A stretch of 64,000 nucleotides of DNA, taken from assembly GCA_020631735.1 (NCBI GenBank), contig CM036231.1:5545831-5609830 (forward strand). Direction: 5' to 3'. Every line of letters starts with the position of its first letter. Within the stretch, counting starts at the first letter, position 1. The position numbers and the translations under genes were made by a program. This DNA is from Saccharum officinarum. Taxonomy: Eukaryota > Streptophyta > Magnoliopsida > Poales > Poaceae. Below are positions 21,895-32,559 of the stretch, piece by piece. The notes under the pieces were generated by a model. The model made no database searches. It was given only the letters and a program-made list of their open reading frames with translations, and had not been told where the DNA came from.

Positions 21895-24355
21895 CAACGA
21901 GATACCTCGGCATCCCGTTGACACTGCTGAAGCCAACGCACGCGGAAGAACAACCATTAATTGACAAGATCGCTGCCCGAATCCTGACTTGGAAAGCTAG
22001 GCTGCTGAACCATGCCGGACGTGCCACCTTGACGAAGGTCACTTTATCCGCCATCCTCATTCACGTCTCCATCGCTTCCGAGCTGTCGAGTTGGGCTCTG
22101 CGATAGCGTTGCGGGTGGCAAATGCAGAGTGGCATGGAGAACCGTGCAGGCGCCTCTGTGCTATGGCGGCCTGGGGTTCCTGGACTTGAAGATCACGGGC
22201 TACGCCTTGCACCTCCGCTGGGAATGGCTGCGCCGCACCCAGCCTGAGCTCAACTGGTGCAGTCTCCCGCACAGGCCTGAACGCGCCGTCCAGGCGATGT
22301 TCCATGCATTGGTCTCGGTCATCATCGGCGACGGCCGATCCGCAAAGTTCTGGACTGATTCATGGTTGCCGGAGGGCCCGATTTGCCGCTTTGCTCCCCA
22401 TCTGTTCAATGCAATTGGCAAGCGTCGACCGGCAAGTCCGTTCGAGACGCGATCACCAACAGAAGCTGGATCCGAGACATCCTAGGGGCCCCGGTGGCCC
22501 ATGTTTTATGTGACTATGTCGTCGTATGGGGCAAGGTCCAGGCAGGGGCGGAGCTAGAGAAAAACTAAGGGGGGTGCGGCACTTTTTTCATGCCATATGC
22601 ATTTAGACACTACTAGAAACACAAATTGGCCTGTTGGTGACTTTTTTTTAAAAAAAAGATGGCAAAATATTTTTTCCCAACGGTGTATCGACACAAAAGC
22701 ACAATAAGACTAGCTTGATCGGAAAGTTGAATGTATGATATTTCGAGCAATAGTGTTACTTAAGTGAACAATGAGCATACTTTTAGCATCATTAATTGAA
22801 CATAAGTGAGATGATGTGCATTAACAATGAGCAATACTGGTGCTTACCATTTATTTACCAAAACTAGAAGCATACCCCGCACGTTGTTGTGGGAATTATG
22901 GACAATTTTGAATGAAATTAGATTATATATAGTTACTTATTATACGAAGGAATAATTATTATAAATTATGCTAGTAGATTGTGTGGTATATTGATGTGGA
23001 CAACAAAATCCTTGTGCATCTTAACGTGGACATCACATTTGCATGTGTTAGTGAGTTTTAATTGTTTATGATGATAGAGCACATTGATAAGATATATAGC
23101 TCGCATGTTGAGATACATTATTAGTTGGGTTTAGGATTATATATAAGAGATTACACATATTGAGAGAATACCACGCAATTACAAACAAAAAGATGTCGAC
23201 ATTGGTAAAATATGCATGAACCAATGACCCAGCCTACAGACACTTTAATTTTTAAGAAAATAAATTATAGAATGGATCGTTACTTTTAGAGATCAAATCT
23301 ACATTGCGTGCTGAAACAAATAATTAAAATAAAAGGGTAATCTTTTAGTGTCATTACCTTGCTTTTCTTTTGTTGCGCTTCTTAGTTAGCTAACTTTGTT
23401 TGATAGGACTGGGTGCATGGCTTTGCGTTTGGGGGGTGCGGAAGAGGTGAAAGTTTAGCCGTAAACATTGATTTCTGATTTTCACGTGGGTGCGGCCGCA
23501 CCCACAGTCAGCAACATGGCTCCGCCCGTGGGTCCAGGGAGTCGTCTTCGATGACGCAGTCTCTGATAGGTTTATCTGGCGATGGACCGCGGATGGCTGC
23601 TACACTGCATCTTCCGCCTACCGGGCTTTCTTCACGGCCATGGCTTCCATGTGCGGTGCTGCGGAGCTGTGGAAAGCAAGGGCGCCGACAAAATGCAAAT
23701 TCTTCTTTTGGTTATTGCTACACGACCGCTTGTGGACGACGGCGAGGCGGAAACGTCATGGGTTGCAAGATGACGACGCTTGCGCCCTTTGTGACCAAGA
23801 GCCGGAGACTGCACGACACCTGGCAGGCGAATGTGTTTTCGCAAGAGAGGTTTGGTTCCGTACCTTGTTGCCTCATGGCCTTGCCGGCCTTACTCCGCAG
23901 CCGGGTCTGGGATACCTTGACTGGTGGATTCAAAACTGCATGCTGTTGCCTTCGGTGCTGCACCGGGGATTTGACGCGCTCGTCATTCTGGTCGCTTGGT
24001 GTCTCTGGAAGGAAAGAAACCGGAGAGTTTTCCATGGGGTAAGTCGCACGGCCACACAGATCGTTGACATGGTCATGGAGGAGGCCGACAGATGGTCGCT
24101 GGCGGGCTTCTCACACCTCGCCGCGCTCTAGGCTAGTCACGTCGCCGCTTGACCGTCTTTCTGCGATGTCGCATAAGTTACTCTCATGTAATAGTTCATA
24201 ACTATCCTTCGTTCGGTCCAGCGTTCGTGTGCAAGGTTGTCTTTGATCGGGCGTAGCGTGCCGCTCGCATTCTAGTTTGATCATATACAACGTTGTAACA
24301 AACTATATTCTCCTTCTTAATGATATACATGCAAGGCATGTTCGCGAAAAAAAAA
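21895..24355 (+). pseudogene. LINE (non-LTR retrotransposon) 3' fragment, split by a hAT insert
   Basis: 5'-truncated and decayed. Block 1 (21,895-22,095) encodes the end of the RT region (Y-L-G-I-P-L-T ... N-H-A-G-R-A-T-L-T-K). Block 2 (about 22,095-22,485) encodes G-G-K-C-R-V-A-W ... Y-G-G-L-G-F-L-D-L-K ... R-W-E-W. The expected I-D-K-R-R-R-A-F-L-W stretch between the two is missing, with a frame change. A further frameshift lies near 22,400. The hAT element 22,543-23,530 then interrupts it. Block 3 (23,539-24,131) encodes the RVT zinc-binding domain, including K-C-K-F-F-F-W-L and C-A-L-C-D ... H-L-A-G-E-C. The 3' end is a short poly(A) at 24,347-24,355. Non-functional. Confidence 0.9.
22543..23530. 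mobile_element. hAT-like nonautonomous element, 988 bp
   Basis: The ends are CAGGGGCGGAGCTAG and (reverse complement of the right end) CACGGGCGGAGCCAT. The perfect 8 bp target duplication GGTCCAGG lies at 22,535-22,542 and 23,531-23,538. Removing the element plus one duplicate restores the LINE reading frame across the site (W-G-K-V-Q then G-V-V-F). The interior is AT-rich without a transposase. Confidence 0.92.
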
Positions 24356-24775
24356 GTTAGTGAGATAGCATGACTATTTAAAATATGGGAGATGATATGG
24401 ATAGTTAGTAGAGAATGACACAGATGGCTTGCATGTTGAAATAAACTTGTAGGGATTAACTCTATAACTGATATATTTGTTTTCGGAAGCCGTGGAGATG
24501 AAAAGAGTCATGTGATCCTGTAGAAATGTATGTGGATGACTTCAGGGTTTAAATTCTTGCATATGGCTAAAATCGAGGGACGTGCGCGGCTTCTCATGAG
24601 GGTCAACCACAAAAGTTTCATGTAGGTAGGCGTGCCCGTGGCAATCTTTCTACTCCAAAATATAAATGGAGTGTTTTATTTGGGAATCAACTCACTCTAG
24701 ATAGAATGATGCATCATCAATTTATTCCTTAAATTTAGTGGAATGACTTCATGCTTATACTAGTAGTAATTATTA

Positions 24776-24911
24776 CTCCATCCGTTTCAAATTATAAGTC
24801 GTTTTGACTTTTTTTTGATACATCATTGCTATACATCTAAATATAATAATATGTCTAGATACATAGTAAAATTGATGAAAGTGACTTATAATTTGGAACG
24901 GAGGGATCAAG
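24776..24911. mobile_element. Stowaway-like (Tc1/mariner) MITE
   Basis: CTCCATCCGTTTCAAATTAT at the left pairs with ATAATTTGGAACGGAGGGA at the right, the classic grass Stowaway terminus. A TA dinucleotide flanks the left end and TA occurs at the decayed right end. About 135 bp. Confidence 0.8.
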
Positions 24912-25949
24912 TAGCTTGTAAGTATTAGATGGTGATGAACCAATTTATTCTATTTCACTACTAAACAAAAAAAATGCAGAATGAGATGATGAACTCTTTC
25001 ATTCCACAAGCCGAACTCTCAGTATGTTTTTTCTTTCTTTTTTTTCTAAATTCAGCAAAACCATCTAAAACTTGACAGATAAGTGGGACTAGAGGATCTA
25101 AAACGACATACAAGAGCGCACGGTGGAGACAAAGTAGCGTAAGGCCAACATTGAGGAGCAGATCGAGGTAGAACAAAACATCAAGTTTTGTGACCTCAAC
25201 ACTTCGGAGCCAGATGTAAGAGCACATATGGTGGCAATGAGGACTCAACTTTTGCATCTCAATGAATGGCATCATTCAACAATAGCTTGGGTGGATCAAG
25301 TGGTGCATTGGATGGAGTCAGTGTGATGGCAATGAAGTGCTAATTGATACCTCCTATGTTTTGTGTTTGTGAACTTTTATGTTGTCATGATGGGCTATGT
25401 CGTGCGAGAACCATGCCATTTTTAACTTGAATTTAAATTTAAACTTAAATTGTCATGTTTGAATTTGAGTATTTAAACATTAGTCATTTGTATGAACTCA
25501 CAATATTTTTGTTTGAATTTTGTCCGATCAAAGAGATAGAATACATAGAGTAAGAGGGAAAAATGAAGTAGGCCGGGACCCTAATTTAGGGGCTAACACT
25601 CAAAAAGTAGACAGAGTTCTCAAATAAAAAAATATAGTCCTAATTTAGGGACTACTATTGGAGTTTCTTTTAACGGAACAACTAGCATCCGAATGTGACT
25701 CGCGCTAAGAGGCGGCAGACCGTGTCGCACGCGAAAAGAGACCACGCCGCCTGTATTTGCGCCCCACCGTGTGGACCCCACGCTGCTTCCCACCCTGACC
25801 GTCGTGCTCGCTCTATTTCACGTGTGCACGCGGGAATTGTGCCCCACTGCCCACATTGCTTCCTGCCCTGACCGTTGTGCCTGCATGCGGGAAACCATGT
25901 GGGTCCCAGTTACCTGCCCCTGCCTATGGATGCTGAACACAGGTGGGTC
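24912..25949. other. No gene recognised
   Basis: AT-rich to 25,650, with 'tcctaatttaggggctaac' and 'tcctaatttagggactact' as a diverged repeat. Then a GC-rich lead-in (25,690-25,930) to the short-repeat array. Nothing coding is supported. Confidence 0.4.
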
Positions 25950-26320
25950 CAATTGTAACATGTGCAACACCAGATCTACTTTTACAACATCCAGATGAAA
26001 CACTTGCAACATACGTCTGAAACACTTGCGAACACTTGAAACATGTGTGTAGCCATTACAAACATATGCAACATCCAGATAAAACACTTACAACATACGT
26101 ATGAAACACTTGAAACTTACGCTTGCAACATGCATGTATATGCAACATTAAGATGTACTTTTACAACATCCAGATGAAACACTTAAAACATACGTCTGAA
26201 ACACCTAAAACACTTGAAAACATACGCTTGCAACATGCCTATATAGCCATTGCGCATATGTAACATCCAGATGAAACACTTGAAACATACGTCTGCAAAA
26301 ACCTGAAACACTTGAAACAC
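25950..26320 (+). repeat. AAACACTTG(A/C)AACAT array with GC-rich partner, copy 1
   Basis: Dense imperfect repetition of 'acatccagatgaaacactt', 'aacatacgtctgaaacactt' and 'gcaacatg(t)'. The plus strand is strikingly poor in G. It is followed by a GC-rich block (26,320-26,660) and 'cccggactgacggacgtccg'. A second copy with the same order occurs at 40,296-40,610. This is probably internal sequence of a Mutator-like element family, but its ends were not proven. Confidence 0.6.
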
Positions 26321-26753
26321 GACATCGGTGGTGGCGCGACTCCCTGTTGTGGTGTCTTCGTCCGGTGGCGACCTTCTCCAGGTGTCGCTGGGGTGGTGGT
26401 CGGTGGCACGGTGAACGCCGCCGCCGTGACGAGCGAGGTGGAGTGGGGCACGGCGGGGGACGCGGCGTGTTGCGGCGCGGATAGGGGCGCGACGCGGGAT
26501 TGGGGCACGACGGGTTGTGGCCACGGTGGCGAGGTGGACTGGGGCGGGCGGATGGCGCGGTGAAGCCGCGACGGACGAGGCCGAATGGGGAAATGTCGCG
26601 GGTGCAGACGCGCAGTAGAGAGTAGAGAGATTTTATTGAGAGAGACGGAGGAGACGTAGAGGTGAGCACGCCTGTTGGCCAATGCCCGGACTGACGGACG
26701 TCCGCATATAAGCATTATTTTTCTTTTAATCACCTAGTAACGAAGCAGCAACA

Positions 26754-26830
26754 ATGATCTTAGCACTTACTATTTTTTGAAATGGATCTTAGCACTTACT
26801 TTTTTTTTGAAATGGATCTTAGCACTTACT
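26754..26830 (+). repeat. Three-copy short tandem repeat
   Basis: ATGGATCTTAGCACTTACT followed by a T run and GAA, repeated three times with a period of about 29-30 bases. Confidence 0.7.
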
Positions 26831-26948
26831 AGTTTACTACACATGTAACACTTGGCCACTTCGTTTAAAAAAAGGAACATTGCTCAAAAATAGGAGCGTA
26901 GTATACATATATTTTTGAGTGGAGGGAGCGTAGAATATGTGCGCTACT

Positions 26949-28018
26949 TTTTTTTTGAGAGAAACCGGGCTTATATTCATAGATATTTCATAAAGTTTAC
27001 ATTCCAAATCTTGCAAGGACAACCTTGAAGAAAGTAAAAATTACAACACAATCCTAGCAAGATCATCCTCTCGGTCGTCCCCGTCGCCACTGGTCGGAAT
27101 AGCCGCACGACGCATCGAAGAAATACGTCGAGTGTGGAGCTTGAAGCCGACTTCCTTCCCGATGATGGACCACAAGTTTTTGTTGGCACTTCGAGAAGCA
27201 TATCGAAAACATCGATACGCCTTGTAACCGATGAACGCCCAAGCCGAATCAGATGGCCACAGGCCACCACATCGTCGGAGTACAAGGAATCTGGCACCCC
27301 AACCACCACCAGGATTTCCAGCACACCGGACGACGAAACAACCCGAAAGGGAATGAAACCACTAAAACAAGTGGTAGACAAAATCCAACCCAGTTTCTCC
27401 ATGAGTTGGCAAAAGTATCTCCCAAAGACATCACCGACAGCAGCTTCATCGGCGACGAGGAAGGGAGCAGAAGAAAACCTAACTAGATCAGAAGCATCGA
27501 GATGTCCAGATCTAGCATAGGCACACCTCTTCAGCCCTTCAATGGCACTGGAACACGTACCAGCAAGGTGGATGAGGAGCTGAAGAAGATCCTCCATACC
27601 TTGGTAGAAGAAGACCGGCGACCCGTCATCACCGGAAAGGGAAGAACCAACTCCTGTACAAGATCCGCCCAGATCCGGAGCTCCAACATGGTCTTCGAAT
27701 CCGACGAACCCCAACCTCACAGGCCCATCACCGGCACCGGAACAGTAGACGACGAGGTGGAGAGAGGGCCGGAGAACCTTATTCCACAGACCCGACGACG
27801 CCTCCACCTTGCGACCATCGGCGGGAAACTCAACCCTAAACCTAAGGAAACCTAATCTACGCCGCCAAGGAGAGAGCCAGCCGTTCCCCTCACATCCGAG
27901 ACCACGGAGGCCATCGGAGGCGAAGAAGAACGGCGGCCTCGCCAGCGGAAGCACGATTTCCTCTCGCCGCCTTCGCAGTCGCCGAGAGAAAGAGAGAGGC
28001 TTCGGGAGAGTGAGAGTC
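26949..28018 (-). mobile_element. 1.07 kb poly(A) retroposon with 14 bp target duplication
   Basis: The perfect duplication ATATGTGCGCTACT lies at 26,935-26,948 and 28,019-28,032. On the minus strand the insert ends in an A8 tail at 26,949-26,956. These are the marks of target-primed reverse transcription by LINE machinery. The body is GC-rich at its 5' end and carries one open frame over almost its whole length (26,977-28,018). No RT or tRNA-like promoter is visible, so it is a nonautonomous element, a 5'-truncated LINE or a retrocopy of an unknown transcript. It inserted about 240 bp upstream of the GCR1 start codon, pointing away from GCR1. Confidence 0.88.
26977..28018 (-). CDS. Long open frame of the retroposon, unknown
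   Basis: 346 uninterrupted codons after the initial ATG. Residues 11-22 are Arg-rich (S-R-R-L-R-R-R-R-E-E), and the middle is Gly/Leu/Val-rich. I recognise no domain, zinc knuckle or RT motif. The apparent ATG is formed at the junction: two bases from the flanking target plus the first base of the insert. It is therefore not an ancestral start, and the next Met lies far inside. Either the frame is the C-terminal part of a longer protein or it is a GC-rich chance frame. The stop is 21 bases from the poly(A) start. Confidence 0.35.
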
Positions 28019-28055
28019 ATATGTGCGCTACTAGGTCCACTACGCTTAATACAAA

Positions 28056-28111
28056 GCCCATAACGAACTTACGCAGTTACAGCCCATACGCACAACTACC
28101 AAGCAAGCCCA
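28056..28111 (+). promoter_or_regulatory. Three GCCCA (site II-type) motifs upstream of GCR1
   Basis: GCCCA occurs at 28,056-28,060, 28,082-28,086 and 28,107-28,111, all in one orientation within 56 bp. They sit 147-202 bp above the GCR1 ATG. Such elements are bound by TCP-type factors in many plant housekeeping promoters. The retroposon at 28,018 defines the upstream limit of the native promoter. Confidence 0.4.
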
Positions 28112-28257
28112 AATAACACGCTAGCTTCGCGGTGAAGGCACTCGGGTCTCGGGGTCACAACTCCCAACCCAATCCAGCCCAGCAACCAACGACTCCCACC
28201 GGCCGTTTTCACTTGCCACCATTCCCCACCACCGCATAGATCGCCGCCGGTGCGGCG

Positions 28258-31200
28258 ATGGCTCCGGCCGTGGCCGCGGCGTCGGCGTCGGCGGCGATGA
28301 GCCAGGCACTGCGGGACCGCCAGATCCTCGACGCCGTGGGCACCGGCGCCGCGGCGCTCTCGTTGGTGGGCTCCTCCTTCATCGTCCTCTGCTACCTCCT
28401 CTTCCGCGAGCTCCGCAAGTTCTCCTTCAAGCTCGTCTTCTACCTAGCCGTCTCGGTGAGTGGCCTGCTCGAATCTCGGTGCTCTTCAGGGTTTTCGCGT
28501 TTGAGCCGCTAGTTGTGCGATGTACCGTGGTTTTTATTTCAAGTTAGAAGCTCGTGGTGGGATCTGCGCGTTGTGTTTTTATTAAATTGCGTACCAGTTG
28601 TGCGCATTTGGTGGTTCATATTCTTAGTTTTAGAAGAGAGTTGTGTTACTTTTTTTGCATATTAATTGAATTAGTTTCGAGAATCTGGTATTCTGGTGCT
28701 ATCAGTAAGTAGGGATCTGGATCTTCAGAAATGTGCATACAATCGTCAATTTTCACCTACGAGGTAAATTTCAACAGTTGTGTGATAGTCTTAGTCTAGT
28801 GTTCATCATAGCACATTTTGCACTTGGATTTTGTTTGAAATACATTCAAATTCCAGTAGTTAAAATATGATATTTAAGGTCATATGAGTCTACGATTTGT
28901 TGCAACAGCACATGTGCTAATTAGATAGAGCTAGATCACTACATGGGAGCATATTTTTTCATATATATAGTTCATAGTTCATTCTTAAATATGGAAACAG
29001 CTGCTGTCATATTTTTTGTTTTGTTGAACATTGATACCAATGTGCATGATGGTTTATCTAGTTCAATACTTGACAACTAGTAGTTTGCTTTTGAGAAAAA
29101 TGATATTACATGTCTACTAGCTGCTTAGCTGACACATGGAAACATTAGCTGAAGCTTGGTTTGTTCATTATTACTATTGCTCTAGCTGTTGCATGTTTTC
29201 TGATAACTTTGTCCTGAATTGCAGGATATGTTTTGCAGCTTATTCACTATACTGGGGTATGTTGTATTTCTTCTGCTGCACACAAATACTTCCTCAGTTT
29301 CATGCTTAGTGTTTTACTTTTGCTATTAACAGCCTGCCAGAATCATTGTGCTTATTATTCAAATCATGGCCAAGTAATTTGAACCATTAATAACCTTGTA
29401 TTCTGCTTACTAAGAAATATTAATGCCAGGATTAAAACAGAATAATTGTTTTTGTTTAAGAAAATCACACGAGACTATTCTTTCTCCCATTTCTCTTTGC
29501 ATCTGAATGCATAGTTTGGTTATGTACTCGTGGTAAAACATTTTTTAACCATGTTTCCTTATGTTGCAGGGGGCCATCGAATGCATTTTACTGCTTTGCA
29601 CATGACTACAGTGCCCATTTCTTCTGTGTGGCTTCTTTTCTATGGACAACCACCATAGCATTCACTCTGCATCGCACAGTTGTAAAACACAAAACTGATG
29701 TTGAAGAATTTGGATCTATTTTCCACTTATATGTGTGGGGTATGCAAACTTTCGATTACGTACTTGCCTTTGTTTGAACTTATATGTTCCAAATTAAGTA
29801 ATTTGACAAGTTAGATAACAGTTTCTGGAGAGACCTTGTGTTGAAAAAAATAACAATTTTGTATCCATATGAATCAATGTTCTTGACAAAAGCTAAAATT
29901 GTCCACACCATTTATATATGTTTGATGTATTATGTTGCCTCTGTTTGCTAACACATAGGTTATCATATTCCTTTAGAAATTATTTAGATGTGATGCATGT
30001 ACCTATTTTCATCAGATTCTTCTGTTACTTTTTGGGGCCTTCTATGCCTTGTAAGAAGCTAAGCTTGCAAGTTCCAATTCATTTGCCTGTCCATAATCTG
30101 CACCCATGTCTATAACTGTTGTTTATTTAATTGTTAATATGTTCAGTATCTCAGGCTACAGATTCTGTCCAATTTGAGTGTTCCATCCCTGGATATTTTG
30201 TTGCAGATCAGCATGCTCAAATGGAACTTTGTTTTCATTATTGTTGCCTTTATCTGCATCTTTCATGTATATTGTTTCTTTTAATTTTATAGTTTGGTTG
30301 CATCATCTTATCTTGAGACCAATATGTAGCTGTTCTCTCTCATGTCTGTTTAGAAGCTTTTATCTGATGTATGTAGGTAGGCATACTCCATTTTTAGCAA
30401 TAGATCACTATTTTAATGACTTACTTTGGAAGCCTTGTGTCAGTATGTCACTGTGTTAGCTTTCAAAATCAGTTTAAAAGGTTTCAAGTTTTCATTTATT
30501 TATTTCTCCAGGAACTTCACTAGCTACCACTGTACTACGTTCGATAGGAAGTGACTACGGAAGACCAGGTACCTGGTGCTGGATCCAGCAGGGAAGCATG
30601 GCAAAGGCATGTGACCTTTTGTTCTCTTTGAGTTTTTTCCTTGATTATTAGTTTATTACACAACCATTAGTAGTATGTGTCACTTCTCTGAGAGTTATGC
30701 TAAATGAAGTTCAACATATTTGGTTAAAGACAATTTTTGTATAAGCTCATCTATGTTTGAATTCTAAGGCTACTATTTATATCAAATTTCCAACATATTT
30801 TGCTTGGACTATGTACTGTCCTCAGCTAGACAATGAATTTAAACTGAATTCCAATTTTGTCACCATAATAGCAATTCTTTCACTAAAATGACCTTACTTG
30901 CAGGTCCTACACTTAATAACTTTTTATCTTCCACTTTGGGGTGCCATTTTGTACAATGGGTTTACATACTATGAAGTAAACCGCATGCTGAACAATGCAA
31001 CACGGGTTAGCAGACTTTTCTCAACAATTCTCCCTTGTAGATTGAAGGTTACTGTGACCTTCATTGTAAACTCTTTGGCACATTCTGTTATTTTTGCTTG
31101 TATGTTCTGAATTTTAATAAGCTAACGATTCTTTTTAGATGGCTGCTGGTATAAGTGATCGATCAAACCAGTCTGATATTAGGGCAGACAGGAAGGTACG

Positions 31201-32559
31201 AAATCCTCAACAAATATTTGGCGTTGTTTCTGCTTCAGTGCTTCTGCTGGTGTATTTTTCCCTTACCTATTGATTGTTACCGATGTCCTTTTTTACTTCC
31301 AAAGATAGCTTACTTGCTCTCGTAAATTTTATACATCTGGGATTGCAGATAAACATTTTTTTAGATGGGGATTGTAGATAAACTGAGAACAAACAATATG
31401 CCAGTTCTTTTGATGAAAATGTTATTGAGTGTACTCAACTTTCTCTATCATGCCCCTTTCTGTCCTAATTACCTTTATACAGCTGTTCATTATATTGTGC
31501 AAAAACAAGTGGATAAAAGTTTATTTGAGCCATACATGATTGATTGTTTTTTGCAGGCATTTAACCGATGGGGTTATTATCCTCTAATTCTAATCGGTTC
31601 ATGGGCATTTGCAACTATCAATCGTCTTTATGACTTTGCCAATCCAGGGCATAAGATATTTTGGCTCTCCTTTCTTGATGTTGGGTTCGCTGGACTTATG
31701 GTGAGTCTCTTAATGCTTGTGTTTTGATACTAAATGTTACTGAAATGATGTACCATGAACTTTTCTATAAAAACTAAGGCTACCTACATATTGTGGGCAT
31801 AATTATCATAAAGGGGCTTGAGTAAGAGGCCTCCACATTGCTTCAATTTTTTTCTCCTGTCCCCATAAGTAATTAGCTCTGAATGAGTGAATGGGAGGGC
31901 TGGAGGTCTAACCACTCTTGTGCTTTCTTATGGAAATGGGTGCATAAAATAGATTTGTGACTTCAATCCTTCATTCCTTCATTATCATAAGCAATACTCC
32001 CTTCGCCATCTAGCTTTCTTCCAAATGCACCAATTATAAGTCCATGATAACTCTAGTGCACCTTTTTGCTTTATTCTTCCATGCCTACCCCTACTTAAAT
32101 GCACACATCCATTTATTTTCCTATATAGGCTATGGAGTTATGCATATAAGTGTTTTGTTTGATTGACACACTACTATATTCCATGGTTTACTTCTCTTTT
32201 TTTTTTGTGTGTGTGTGTGTGGATATTTTGATGTTTCCTGTTTTATCTAGGGCCTATTCAATTCCATTGCTTATGGGCTAAACTCTTCTGTGCGCCGAGC
32301 TATTTCAGAAAGAATCGACATGTAAGTTTTAATCTGCAACTTAATTGCAACCATACGTTTCTTCATCGCTATGCATTATTTACTGTAAGCATTCTAGTTA
32401 TGCCACTACTCAGAAAATAATGTGTAGCTATAAAGAATTTTATTTCCTAAACTTTCCAGGTTCCTACCTGAGAGAATCAAAAGGAGCCTCCCTACTTTGT
32501 CAAGATTGAGGAGTCAACAGGAAAATGAACTGACTTCTCTTATCGTCGAGGGTAACTGA
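28258..32559 (+). CDS. GCR1: GCR1-type seven-transmembrane G-protein-coupled receptor-like protein, nine exons
   Basis: Exons: 28,258-28,455; 29,225-29,256; 29,570-29,739; 30,512-30,606; 30,904-31,005; 31,139-31,195; 31,557-31,700; 32,251-32,321; 32,460-32,559. Together they total 969 nt, 322 residues, close to Arabidopsis GCR1 as I recall it. Seven hydrophobic segments are visible at about 29-49, 58-77, 90-110, 126-146, 166-188, 222-243 and 251-276. Family-diagnostic stretches include F-L-W-T-T-T-I-A-F-T-L-H-R, L-W-G-A-I-L-Y-N-G-F-T-Y and N-R-W-G-Y-Y-P-L-I-L-I-G. Plant GCR1 is a plasma-membrane protein related to cAMP-receptor/secretin GPCRs, linked to G-alpha signalling, ABA and seed germination; ligand-receptor activity in plants is debated. 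All introns are GT-AG except intron 4, which reads GC-AG. No premature stop or frameshift. Confidence 0.95.

Noticed and set aside
21732..24364. TTAGTGAG on both sides of the LINE fragment as a target duplication
   Set aside because: Only eight bases match, and the left copy is about 160 bp outside recognisable LINE sequence; could be chance.
31365..31727. 120-codon frame overlapping GCR1 exon 7
   Set aside because: It is the intron plus exon 7 read through; the spliced gene model explains the conserved part.
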